A DNA stretch of 64,000 nucleotides from Bin5 sp965200615 (GTDB taxonomy: Bacteria; Chloroflexota; Anaerolineae; Caldilineales; Caldilineaceae). The stretch's first letter is position 1. Every line of letters begins with the position of its first letter. Made by a program: the position numbers and the translations under genes. Below, in pieces: positions 53,234 to 61,096 of this stretch. Location: positions 4,402,001-4,466,000 of the forward strand of contig OZ241377.1 in NCBI GenBank assembly GCA_965200615.1, given 5' to 3'. The notes beneath the pieces are model-generated. The model was not told the DNA's origin, ran no database searches, and was given only the letters and a program-made list of their open reading frames with translations.

Positions 53234-54644
53234 GGGTGCATCCCAATATTGGGGCGAAGATGGTCAGACAGGGATTTCATGCCGTCGTTGGCTGAGGAGG
53301 CGAGCGCGGAGAGCGAGCATGGCCCGCCCGCCATTTCGGGACCAGCGTATGAAAGCTTTCTTCATACGCTGCTGAATCAGGGTTTTGGCGGCGGATTCGA
53401 CGGCGCCGCCGCTGAGGGGGGAAGCTCGCCTTTCGAATGGCGGCGCAGTTCATGCGTCGTCGTTTTTCCACAGACAGGCGACCGCTTGTCTGACTTCTGG
53501 AGGCGCCTCTGCCGGGTTGGGACAGAGAGGCGGGATGCGGCGGAAAAATGGGCGTAGTCGCGAGTCAGGGCGGCCTTCCGGGCCTGGACCCAGGCAGAAG
53601 CTGCGGCAGAGTCAGGACCCGGCGCCGCGGCCAATCCCCGCGGCGCGGACGGGGCCGACGCCTCAATGATTTCAATGCGGCGGGAAAAACAGACGAAAAC
53701 CATCATCCGGATCCGGATGGCGCCATCGCCTTCGCAGACGATCCGTTTGGCTTTTTCGGTAGCGCGGCCGCTGACTCTCGACCCGGCAGTGGTTGGCAAA
53801 GGTTTCAGCGTCCCGGAGACCAGCCCGACAGGAGCGCTTTGTCAGGCGCGGCTCGCGCTCTGCCTTCTCCCCCGCTTCACGCGCAGGCGGGACGCTCGCC
53901 GCTCTGGCCTCTTTCCAGCCCTCCTCGCGCAGATGGACCATCGTCCCGGCGACCGATGCCGCCATTGCCTCGCTGTCCGGCTCCGGTATGCGCCGCCCGG
54001 CAACGCCTTTCTCTGATGCGGCCACGCGCGTCATTGCCGGAGCGGCGCTTGCGTCTGCTTTCACTGCCTCCATTCCGTACTCCAGCGCCAGCCGCCCTAT
54101 ACCGCTCGCTGAAATCGGCGCATTCGTCAACGCGCTGAAGTTGACTGCCGCACGCGCACAGGAACCTGGTTCAACCGCTTGGCGCAACGCCATCTCCAGC
54201 ATCTTCGGACTCCCCCCCGTCTCCCCGGCCCCAGTCTCCGGTCCAGGGGGAAAAACGCTTGCTTACACGAGGGGCAATAGCAGTGCGCTCGATTTGCCTC
54301 GCCCGCTCCCTCTCGGTGTTGCATCTCTTTCTTCTTCTTCCCCTTGTTCTGCGCTCGCGCCGCGCACTCAGGACAACACACATCCACATCCACCTCGCCT
54401 GCCTCGCCTGCCAGCTCTTCCATCAAAGGTCTCATCATGGCTTCCCGCTCTGGGCGTGCCCGTTCCATGCTCTCATCGAAACTGGCCTCAGGTTCCTCCC
54501 GTCGCCATGACCACAGCCGCTCGTGCATCTCGCCGGCTGAATCCCTGAACACCTCTTGACTTCGTGCCTGGCTCCGCTTCCGACCCATTGCCTTTCTTCC
54601 CTTTCTCTATCCCCTCTGGCTCACCACCATTTTGGGATGCACCC
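53234..54644 (-). mobile_element. Decayed ISKra4-type insertion sequence, about 1.4 kb
   Basis: Inverted repeats of 13 perfect bases (GGGTGCATCCCAA) end the element at 53234-53246 and 54632-54644, with weaker similarity running inward. No target duplication was recognised. The interior is one broken transposase on the minus strand. The right end reaches to within 35 bases of the promoter of the secreted-protein gene. Confidence 0.8.
53264..54588 (-). pseudogene. ISKra4-family transposase pseudogene
   Basis: Pieces of one transposase lie in at least three frames. First, from 54588: a zinc-ribbon start with 'VDVCCPECAARAQNKG' and 'HCYCPSCKQAFFPLD'. Next, from about 54205: 'ASGIGRLALEYG', 'GTMVHLREEGWKEA' and 'RDAETFANHC'. 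Then 'RIVCEGDGAI' and 'ASAWVQARKAAL'. Last, about 53440-53264: 'GAVESAAKTLIQQRMKK' and 'MLALRARLLSQ'. The catalytic 'SVDG' is changed to 'SVAG', and the 'IIDWYH' motif to 'IIEAS'. It cannot make an active enzyme. Many long ORFs in this stretch on either strand are shadows caused by base composition. Confidence 0.85.
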
Positions 54645-54678
54645 AGCACTACATTCAATGTAATTCCACATTGGGGGG

Positions 54679-54707
54679 TTGACCCGCGTGCTGGCGTGGA
54701 GTATTCT
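54679..54707 (+). promoter_or_regulatory. Promoter of the small secreted protein gene
   Basis: TTGACC (54679-54684) and TATTCT (54702-54707) with a 17-base spacer, 61 bases before the ATG at 54768 and just outside the right repeat of the decayed IS. Confidence 0.55.
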
Positions 54708-54767
54708 GTAATCATCCCCCCGCAGTAACACTTCTATCCACCACTCATAACAGTAGAGGAGAGTCCC

Positions 54768-55202
54768 ATGAAGCGCATTCTCGTCGTTGTTGTGGTAGTT
54801 GCAGTGTTGTTGCCTTCCGCGTTGTTGGCTGAATACGATCAGCCTAACCCAGCGCCTCCGCCAGCAGAATCGGGTCTCCCTGAAAACTGTACTTGGCCTG
54901 GCATCGTCATCAACAGTACCAGCAACAAGCTGATACGGATTGCATGGGATGAAGACGATGCGCCTTATGAATGGGAGTTTGCGAACTTGTCGCCGGGCCA
55001 AGACAGCACATTGCACACGTGCGACGCTGATTACTTCACGTACCAATTCGCGACCTGGTACTTTGGTGACAGCATCAAGTTCGCTGGCTGGTGGTCGTCC
55101 TACATTTTCCATGCAACATGGGAATGTGTAGACCACCCAAGAATACACAATACCGTTCAGTGTAACTTTGTGAGGTATAATTACAACCCGGGAGCAGATT
55201 GA
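54768..55202 (+). CDS. Small secreted protein, unknown
   Basis: 144 residues. A clear signal peptide ('MKRILVVVVVVAVLLPSALLA', cleavage near residue 21-23) is followed by a proline-rich linker and a compact, tryptophan- and cysteine-containing domain with four cysteines (in 'ENCTWPG', 'LHTCDADYF', 'WECVDHP' and 'VQCNFV'), which could form two disulfides outside the cell. A strong ribosome site (GAGGAGA) and a good promoter precede it. A hairpin follows 30 bases after the stop. No family was recognised. Confidence 0.75.
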   Translation: MKRILVVVVVVAVLLPSALLAEYDQPNPAPPPAESGLPENCTWPGIVINSTSNKLIRIAWDEDDAPYEWEFANLSPGQDSTLHTCDADYFTYQFATWYFGDSIKFAGWWSSYIFHATWECVDHPRIHNTVQCNFVRYNYNPGAD

Positions 55203-55231
55203 TCACGCTTCCGAGTGGTGATTAACAAGAG

Positions 55232-55266
55232 CAAGAACCTGGGCATGAAGTCAGCCCAGGTTCTTG
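55232..55266. terminator. Perfect 13-bp hairpin after the secreted-protein gene
   Basis: CAAGAACCTGGGC (55232-55244) pairs perfectly with GCCCAGGTTCTTG (55254-55266) around a 9-base loop. No T run follows on the plus strand; on the minus strand a short T-rich stretch does. It probably ends the secreted-protein transcript or protects its 3' end, but an intrinsic terminator is not proven. Confidence 0.5.
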
Positions 55267-55302
55267 CCAATACTTGCAGGGCTGAACAGAGGAGGGCTTA
55301 CG

Positions 55303-55458
55303 ATGGGACCAGAACTTACCGAGGGCATGAAAGACTTCGCCATCTTTATGGAACTGTACGTAGAGCCAACCTTTGCGTTCTTCTACTACTTCGGTGCTGC
55401 GGTGATGGGCCTGCTCAATTTCCTCAGTTACGTCGTGACGTTCCTTGTAGGAATGTGA
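55303..55458 (+). CDS. 51-residue membrane protein coupled to an LRR ORF
   Basis: ATG 55303 follows GGAGGG by 6 bases. The product has an acidic start ('MGPELTEGMKDFAIF') and one long hydrophobic helix ('FYYFGAAVMGLLNFL'), ending with 'FLVGM'. The final ATG TGA overlaps the GTG start of the LRR ORF. No family was recognised. A small anchor or toxin-like peptide are both possible; the ribosome site argues that it is translated. Confidence 0.55.
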   Translation: MGPELTEGMKDFAIFMELYVEPTFAFFYYFGAAVMGLLNFLSYVVTFLVGM

Positions 55459-56135
55459 GTGCCTACTCATCCTCTACAAAGGGTACGATCCCATCCGAAC
55501 TGGGCAACCTCGCAAACCTGACAACCCTGTCTCTCTACTCCAACGAGTTGAGCGGTGCGATCCCGTCCCAACTGGGCAACCTCGCAAACCTGACAGTCCT
55601 GCTTCTCTTCTCCAACGAGTTGAGCGGTGAGATCCCAGCCGAACTGGGCAACCTCGCAAACCTGACAGAACTGGATCTCTACTCCAACGAGTTGAGCGGG
55701 ACGATTCCATCCGAACTGGGCAACCTCGCAAACCTGACAGAACTGGATCTCTACTCCAACGAGTTGAGCGGTGAGATCCCATCCCAACTGGGCAACCTCG
55801 CAAACCTGACACTCCTGAACCTCGGAGTCAACCAGTTGAGCGGTGCGATCCCGTCCGAACTGGGCAACCTCTCCAATCTGACACACCTGTATCTCTGGAG
55901 CAACGAGTTGAGCGGGTCGATCCCGTCCCAACTGGGCAACCTCGCAAACCTGACAGTCCTGCTTCTCTTCTCCAACGAGTTGAGCGGGCCGATCCCGTCC
56001 GAACTGGGCAACCTCTCCAATCTGATATACCTGCTTCTCTCCGGCAACCAGTTGAGCGGATGTATACCCGCGGCATGGCGCAATGTCCAGTATAATGACC
56101 TGGATGAAACAGGGCTGCCGTTCTGCGCGACGTAA
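55455..56135 (+). CDS. Leucine-rich repeat protein, N terminus missing or fused
   Basis: Eight plant-type leucine-rich repeats of 24 residues ('G-IPSELGNLANLT-L-LYSNELS') start at 55482 and end near 56057, with a cap 'GCIPAAWRN'. Such domains are protein-binding surfaces, normally secreted. Here no signal peptide or N-cap is present. The frame is open back to 55215 but that part overlaps the small membrane protein in another frame and has no LRR features. GTG 55455, sharing bases with the preceding stop, gives 226 residues. It may be a truncated gene or may use coupling to the small protein. An intrinsic terminator follows. Confidence 0.65.
   Translation: MSAYSSSTKGTIPSELGNLANLTTLSLYSNELSGAIPSQLGNLANLTVLLLFSNELSGEIPAELGNLANLTELDLYSNELSGTIPSELGNLANLTELDLYSNELSGEIPSQLGNLANLTLLNLGVNQLSGAIPSELGNLSNLTHLYLWSNELSGSIPSQLGNLANLTVLLLFSNELSGPIPSELGNLSNLIYLLLSGNQLSGCIPAAWRNVQYNDLDETGLPFCAT
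55482..56057 (+). repeat. Eight tandem 72-base repeats encoding LRR units
   Basis: Units begin at 55482 and repeat every 72 bases (55554, 55626, 55698, 55770, 55842, 55914, 55986). Long parts such as CTGGGCAACCTCGCAAACCT are identical between units, which indicates recent duplication or gene conversion and makes unit number prone to change. Confidence 0.92.
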
Positions 56136-56163
56136 ACGGCGGCGGGATCGGGACCAAAGAAAG

Positions 56164-56194
56164 GCCGGATCAGGTCAGCCCTGATCCGGCTTTT
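56164..56194 (+). terminator. Intrinsic terminator after the LRR gene
   Basis: GCCGGATCAGG (56164-56174) pairs with CCTGATCCGGC (56180-56190) around a 5-base loop, followed by TTTT. It lies 29 bases after the LRR stop. Confidence 0.85.
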
Positions 56195-56582
56195 GCGCGC
56201 CCGGGGGCGGTCCCGATGTCGCAGGCGATGGGACATTGTGGTGAGACACAGTTCGGAACTCACTTCAGGTCTGGACCAGTGTTCAGATTCGTTGAAGATC
56301 TCGTTGAGGCCCTCCTGACGAAGCTGGAGACTGTCGAAAGAATTGAGAATATCGATCTTATATTCAACTCCACTCTTTTGGGCCTGGTCTGGGCATCACT
56401 TATACTTTTTGGGGGCGCGCGTTTTCTTGGCGCCTTCAGAAGATGTGCTGAATGAGCACCGAAATTCTTCTTTCTTGTTGCGATATCTTCAGCAAAAGGC
56501 AACAGGAATCTCATCTTTGCGTACTAAGCTAGCAGGAGCGGCGCGAATTTCACTCAAGCGAAAAAGATTCAAGGAGTCAGCA
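56195..56582 (+). other. Gap before the M16 peptidase gene
   Basis: About 390 bases without a secure gene. An ORF of 79 codons (56216-56455) encodes a possible single hydrophobic helix near its end ('FNSTLLGLVWASLILFGG') but has no ribosome site; I do not call it. A promoter for the peptidase gene was not found by eye. A clear AAGGAG (56571-56576) precedes the peptidase ATG. Confidence 0.4.
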
Positions 56583-59500
56583 ATGACGAGAGCATTCAAC
56601 GTTCAGCCCAGCACGTCCAAGCGAGGTAAGGATTCCTGGACGGAGACCGGGCGAAAAATCAGAGACGTAAAGCTGCTGGTCGGACTACTGTTACTGATTG
56701 CACTGCTCGCCAGCGCGTGCGAAGGAATGGCGCCTCCCTCGCCCAGTTCGGCCGCGACGACGGATTCGACCGCTGAGCAGGCGGAGGCGTCTGCAGAGGA
56801 GACCGAACAGGCGCAGGCCTTTCTGGATGTTGACAGCGAAACATTGGACATGAACGCGCCTATTGCCCTGGATCCGAGCATACGCAAGGCGCAACTGGAA
56901 AACGGCCTGACCTACTACATTCGCCACAATACCGAGCCGGCCAACCGCGCTACGCTGATGTTGGTGGTAAACGCGGGCTCCGTACAGGAGGACGAGGACC
57001 AGTCAGGGTTGGCCCACTTTGTCGAGCATATGATGTTCAACGGCACCGAACGCTTTCCCAAGCAGGCGCTTATCGACTATTTCGAAACCGTTGGCATGTC
57101 GTTCGGGCCCGACGTGAACGCGTATACATCGTTCGACGAAACGGTCTATTTCCTGGAATTTCCTACCGATGACCAGGAGATAATCGGCACGACTTTCCAG
57201 GTGGCGGAGGATTGGGCCAGCAGGGCGACGATTTCGGATGAAGAGGTGGAAAATGAACGCGGCGTCATTCTGGAGGAGGAACGCCTACGGGACCAGAATG
57301 CAAGCGGCAGGTTGAACAAGCAGCTGTTCCCGCTGATTCTGGGCGAGTCTCGCTATACAGACCGGATGCCGATCGGCGACATGGAGATCGTGCAGAACAC
57401 GCCGGGGGAAACGTTACGCAGCTTTTACCGTGACTGGTACAGGCCCGATCTGATGGCGGTTATAGTCGTGGGCGACATCGACGTTGACGACATCGAAGCA
57501 AAGATCACTGAGCATTTCGGCGGTCTGGCAGCGCCGGAGACGGTCCGGCCCAGGGTTTCCTATTCTCTTCCCGACTATGATGACACAGGCTATCTGATTC
57601 TGACCGATCCTGAGTTCCCCGTGACGATAGCCCAGATCATCTACCGGCAGGCCGCCCCGGAACTGAACTCGGCCGGTGTCTTTCGGGATCGGCTGATCGG
57701 CAATCTGTTTTACAAGATGCTCAATTTCCGGCTCGACGATCTCACCAGGGAAGCGGACTCACCGTTCCTTGGCGCTTTCGTGAGCGAAGGGCAGCTGGTA
57801 CGCGGCAACAACTATCAGGTGGTTGGGGTGCAGGTGCGCCAGGGCGAGGCCCTTTCCAGCCTGGACGCTGCCCTTACAGAGGTTGAGCGTGTGCGCCGTT
57901 ACGGCTTTACGGCCGCGGAAGTGGAGCGAGCCAAGTCGGAGATTCTGAACACATACGAACGGCTCTACAACGACCGGGAGAACCAACGCAACCACTCTCT
58001 TGCCAGCGAATACAGCCGCAACTACCTGGAGAACGAGGCTGTCCCCGGCATTGAAGCGGAGTTCAAACTGGTGGACCGTCTGCTGCAAGGGATCAGCCGC
58101 GACGACGTCAATCAGAGGGCGGAACTCTATGTTGGAGGGAGCAACCGTTCGGTCTTTGTGGTCGGGCCGGAGCGGGACGCGGACAGCTTGCCCAATGAGG
58201 CTGAGCTTGCCGCGGTGATTTCGGACCTTCAGACGAAGCAGGTAGACCCCTACCAGGACATCGAGGCGGTTACGGCCCTGCTGACCGAAATTCCGGAACC
58301 GGCGGAGATCTTATCCCGTCAGACGGATGAGACATTCAACATCACCGACCTGACGCTGGCAAACGGCGCGAGAGTCGTGCTCAAACCGACCACTTTCAAG
58401 GAGGAGGAGATCCTCTTCAGCGCAACCAGCCCTGGGGGCTCCTCGCTGGTCAGCGATGAAGACTATCCGGAAGCGGACTTCATCGACAGTATAGTCAGCC
58501 AGAGCGCGGTCGGCGACGTGAGTTACGCGGCGCTGCAGCGGCTTCTGGCCGACAAGTCGGTGTCGGTCTCCCCGTTTATCGGCGAACTGGAAGAAGGGTT
58601 CCACGGCCAATCCGGCCAGGAATACATCGAAACCCTGTTTCAGCTGGTCTACCTGTACGGCACGCAGCCAAAAGCGGACGACGACGCCTTCGCTACGCTC
58701 AAGGACCAGTACACCGAGTCGCTGCGCAACCGCGAACTGGATCCGCGCAGCGCTTGGACAGACGCCTATATCGAAGCCCGCTACGGCGATTCGATTCGGC
58801 GCAAGGTCCCCTCGCTGGAGATCATCAGTTCGCTCGATCTGGAGCGGGCATTTGCCATATACCAGGAGCGCTTCGCCGACTTCAGCGACTTTACGTTCAT
58901 ATTCGTCGGCAACTTCGATCTTGAGCAGATGGTCGACTGGTCGCAGAGATACCTGGGCAATCTGCCTTCCCTGGACCGCGCCGAAACCTGGTTGGACGTA
59001 GCTCCGGATCCGCCCACAGGCGTAGTCGAGGTTCCTGTGTATCGGGGGCAGGATGAGCAGAGCCTGACGACCATACTGTTCACTGGACCCAGCGAAGATT
59101 CACTGGACAGACGACTCCACCTGCGCATGCTGGAGATGATTCTGGATATCCTCATGCGTGAAGAGTTGCGGGAAGAGTTGGGCGGCGTCTATGCCTTCAG
59201 CGCCTCCGCTTCGATGGAGCCGGATCCGGACAGCCTGTACCGAATCTCCCTCACCTTTGGCAGTGACCCAGCCCGAATCGAGGAGTTGGTAGATGCCCTC
59301 TTTGGGCTGATTGCAGATGTGCAGGCGGACGGCCCCCGAGAAGATTTGATGGAAAAAGCCAGAGCCCAGATCGTTCGCCAGCGCGAGGAGCAGCTGGAAC
59401 AGAACAGCTACTGGTTGCGTGTCCTGGAGTATTGGGCTACGGAAGATGACGTCGATCTGTCAAGCTTCGTCGACCTGGAGGTGGTGGAGAGCCGCACCGA

Positions 59501-59600
59501 CGCGGTTACAGTAGCGGAAGTTCAGGCTTCTGCAGTAAATTACCTGCCACTGGACCGGTATATTCTGGTGTCGCTGTATCCTGAGGACTTTGACGAGTAA
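56583..59600 (+). CDS. M16-family zinc metallopeptidase lipoprotein
   Basis: 1005 residues, two M16 halves. A lipoprotein signal peptide with lipobox 'LLASAC' (cysteine near residue 42) places it on the outside of the membrane. The inverted zinc motif H-x-x-E-H is 'LAHFVEHMMFNG' (near 140) with the distal glutamate in 'VENERGVILEEE'. The second half has the inactive M16 C-domain ('EEGFHGQSGQEYIETLFQLV', 'ELREELGGVYAFSASAS'). Such PqqL/pitrilysin-like enzymes degrade peptides outside the cell. ATG 56583 is fixed by the ribosome site AAGGAG. A strong terminator follows. Confidence 0.93.
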   Translation: MTRAFNVQPSTSKRGKDSWTETGRKIRDVKLLVGLLLLIALLASACEGMAPPSPSSAATTDSTAEQAEASAEETEQAQAFLDVDSETLDMNAPIALDPSIRKAQLENGLTYYIRHNTEPANRATLMLVVNAGSVQEDEDQSGLAHFVEHMMFNGTERFPKQALIDYFETVGMSFGPDVNAYTSFDETVYFLEFPTDDQEIIGTTFQVAEDWASRATISDEEVENERGVILEEERLRDQNASGRLNKQLFPLILGESRYTDRMPIGDMEIVQNTPGETLRSFYRDWYRPDLMAVIVVGDIDVDDIEAKITEHFGGLAAPETVRPRVSYSLPDYDDTGYLILTDPEFPVTIAQIIYRQAAPELNSAGVFRDRLIGNLFYKMLNFRLDDLTREADSPFLGAFVSEGQLVRGNNYQVVGVQVRQGEALSSLDAALTEVERVRRYGFTAAEVERAKSEILNTYERLYNDRENQRNHSLASEYSRNYLENEAVPGIEAEFKLVDRLLQGISRDDVNQRAELYVGGSNRSVFVVGPERDADSLPNEAELAAVISDLQTKQVDPYQDIEAVTALLTEIPEPAEILSRQTDETFNITDLTLANGARVVLKPTTFKEEEILFSATSPGGSSLVSDEDYPEADFIDSIVSQSAVGDVSYAALQRLLADKSVSVSPFIGELEEGFHGQSGQEYIETLFQLVYLYGTQPKADDDAFATLKDQYTESLRNRELDPRSAWTDAYIEARYGDSIRRKVPSLEIISSLDLERAFAIYQERFADFSDFTFIFVGNFDLEQMVDWSQRYLGNLPSLDRAETWLDVAPDPPTGVVEVPVYRGQDEQSLTTILFTGPSEDSLDRRLHLRMLEMILDILMREELREELGGVYAFSASASMEPDPDSLYRISLTFGSDPARIEELVDALFGLIADVQADGPREDLMEKARAQIVRQREEQLEQNSYWLRVLEYWATEDDVDLSSFVDLEVVESRTDAVTVAEVQASAVNYLPLDRYILVSLYPEDFDE

Positions 59601-59620
59601 AGAAGGCCCAGAGGCAAACG

Positions 59621-59664
59621 AAAGAGCGGGCAGTTTTTCGCCAACTGCCCGCTCTTTTCTTTTT
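59621..59664 (+). terminator. Strong intrinsic terminator after the M16 gene
   Basis: A 15-base perfect stem (59621-59635 with 59643-59657), a 7-base loop and the T-rich tail TCTTTTT. The A-rich side also allows use on the minus strand for the small gene ending at 59687. Confidence 0.92.
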
Positions 59665-59686
59665 GAAGTCATAACGAGGGCTGGCT

Positions 59687-59884
59687 TCAGTGCCCGTAGA
59701 AATGTTCTGTCGGATCGATAACGGAGTCCTGCCAGTCCAGGTAGCGGGCCGCCTCTTCCAGTGTGGCTGCCTTGCCGCCATCGACCAGTTGCTGAAGCGT
59801 TTCTTTCTGTGACTCAGTCAGCAGGCCGGCTTGTAAGGCCAGCAGCCAGCTGCTGAACTCCTCCTTTTCATCTATGCGCGCCAT
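59687..59884 (-). CDS. Small unknown protein, 65 residues
   Basis: A short, soluble, helical protein ('EEFSSWLLALQAGLLTESQ', 'TLEEAARYLDWQDSVID'). No family was recognised. ATG 59884 has a GAGGAGA sequence a few bases upstream. It lies 36 bases after the 103-residue gene on the same strand, and both appear to use the bidirectional terminator at 59621. Confidence 0.6.
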   Translation of the reverse strand: MARIDEKEEFSSWLLALQAGLLTESQKETLQQLVDGGKAATLEEAARYLDWQDSVIDPTEHFYGH

Positions 59885-59920
59885 CGAAGTTTCTCCTCTC
59901 GCGCCAGCGCAGGCGCCGCG

Positions 59921-60232
59921 TCAGACCGTAAAGGCGACATCGCTGCCATCTTCAAAATAGAGCTGCAGGTGGAGAGCGTTGAGCCTGAAATGGCTCATGC
60001 CGAGGCAGGCGCGTTCTGCCTGGGTGCGCTCTGCCGAAGCTTTCGCCCAGCGGCTGTCACGGCCCTTGTGTTCAAACTGCAAGTAACTTCCGTCCTCAAA
60101 GAAGAGAACAGCCTGGTTGAACTCCGAGTTGGCCACGTAGCGGACAGCATGAGCGGCCGCGCTTTGCGCCTGGGAAAACGAATCCAGTTCGATGTGGAGA
60201 GAATCATCGGCGCCAGTTGTTCGCTTTTCCAT
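59921..60232 (-). CDS. Small unknown protein, 103 residues
   Basis: The sequence shows two similar halves: 'NQAVLFFEDGSYLQFEHKG' and 'LHLQLYFEDGSDVAFTV', each a beta-hairpin with FEDGS, so it may have arisen by duplication. Helices lie between ('AERTQAERACLGM'). No family was recognised. The start at 60232 is set by AAAGGA eight bases upstream; a longer frame to 60274 has no ribosome site. Confidence 0.6.
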   Translation of the reverse strand: MEKRTTGADDSLHIELDSFSQAQSAAAHAVRYVANSEFNQAVLFFEDGSYLQFEHKGRDSRWAKASAERTQAERACLGMSHFRLNALHLQLYFEDGSDVAFTV

Positions 60233-60538
60233 GCGGCATCCTTTGCACCGGCCTTGGCTGAGGCTTTTCGCCATGGGGACCGGAGCAATTGAACCTTTTT
60301 GCTCTGGCTCATGGCAAGACTATACAGCAGCGGCCGCGATCATGCAAGGCGTTTCCGGCGATTCGAGAGGCGAGGAGTTGACGACTACGCGAATTATACG
60401 GGGAGGGAGCAGTTCAGACCGGTTCCCGATTGGGCCGCCTGGTAGCGCACTACTACAGATTTTCCGGACGGCAGCGGGTGTGCTACGATGGCAGCATTAC
60501 CGAAGAGGCGGGCCAGATCTCTCTTATGGAGTCGTGCA

Positions 60539-60916
60539 ATGAAAAAGCTGCTCAAGTTTCTCTTATTCGTCGGCTTTGCCGCAGGCGTGGTGTATGTCAT
60601 TAAGCAGGTCTTGGGAGGTGCCCAGCCGGAGGGAGCAGGCAGGGGCGTGCTGCCGGAAACGCCGGTAACGCCCCTGGAAGACGCGCCGCTGGGCGGCGAG
60701 ATAAGTCCGCAGCTGCTGGAAATACTGGTTGACCCGGAGGATAAGGGGAAGTTACAGCTGATGGACGACAACAGATTTCTGCTTAACCCCCGCAATGGCT
60801 ACCGCTATCCGATTCGCAACGGGATTCCGGTGATGCTTATCGAAGAGGGTAAGAAGTATCAGGACACGAGTCTCATCCAGAACGGTCAGGAGCAGGCAGA
60901 GGCGTCGTCGACCTGA
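60539..60916 (+). CDS. Membrane-anchored Trm112-like protein without zinc cysteines
   Basis: 125 residues. An N-terminal helix ('LLKFLLFVGFAAGVVYVI') anchors the protein; a proline-rich linker leads to a Trm112/UPF0434-like domain ('LLEILVDPEDKGKLQLM', 'NPRNGYRYPIRNGIPVMLIEEGKK'). Usual relatives start 'LLEILVCP-CK'; here the cysteines are aspartate or glutamate, so zinc binding is lost. Stand-alone Trm112-like proteins assist methyltransferases; membrane attachment is unusual. ATG 60539 has GGAG eight bases upstream. Confidence 0.75.
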   Translation: MKKLLKFLLFVGFAAGVVYVIKQVLGGAQPEGAGRGVLPETPVTPLEDAPLGGEISPQLLEILVDPEDKGKLQLMDDNRFLLNPRNGYRYPIRNGIPVMLIEEGKKYQDTSLIQNGQEQAEASST

Positions 60917-61096
60917 GCCGGCTCTCAGGGCCGGGAGCCGTCTTTGGCGTGACACTGCGCATGACTGAAGCGGTCCGGGGCCCGGAGAAGCTCGTAACCG
61001 CTATGGGAGCGGGCCAGATTACAGTTGAGCCTGGCGGCAGCGAAGCGCCAGGCTTTTTTGATCTCCAGAGGTTGGTTTGGCACTGAGAGTTGCGTG

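Noticed and set aside
53548..54548. Long plus-strand frames in the 53-54 kb region
   Set aside because: They lie opposite the decayed ISKra4 transposase and are serine/proline/arginine-rich shadows without motifs.
55467..55931. Minus-strand repeated frames over the LRR region
   Set aside because: The 72-base repeats create periodic open frames on all strands; only the plus frame shows LRR consensus.
55482..56057. Tandem repeats as a CRISPR array
   Set aside because: The units are contiguous, coding and lack unique spacers; no cas gene is nearby.
56216..56455. 79-codon ORF with a terminal hydrophobic stretch
   Set aside because: No ribosome site, begins inside terminator-proximal sequence, and no recognisable family; kept only as a note in the gap entry.
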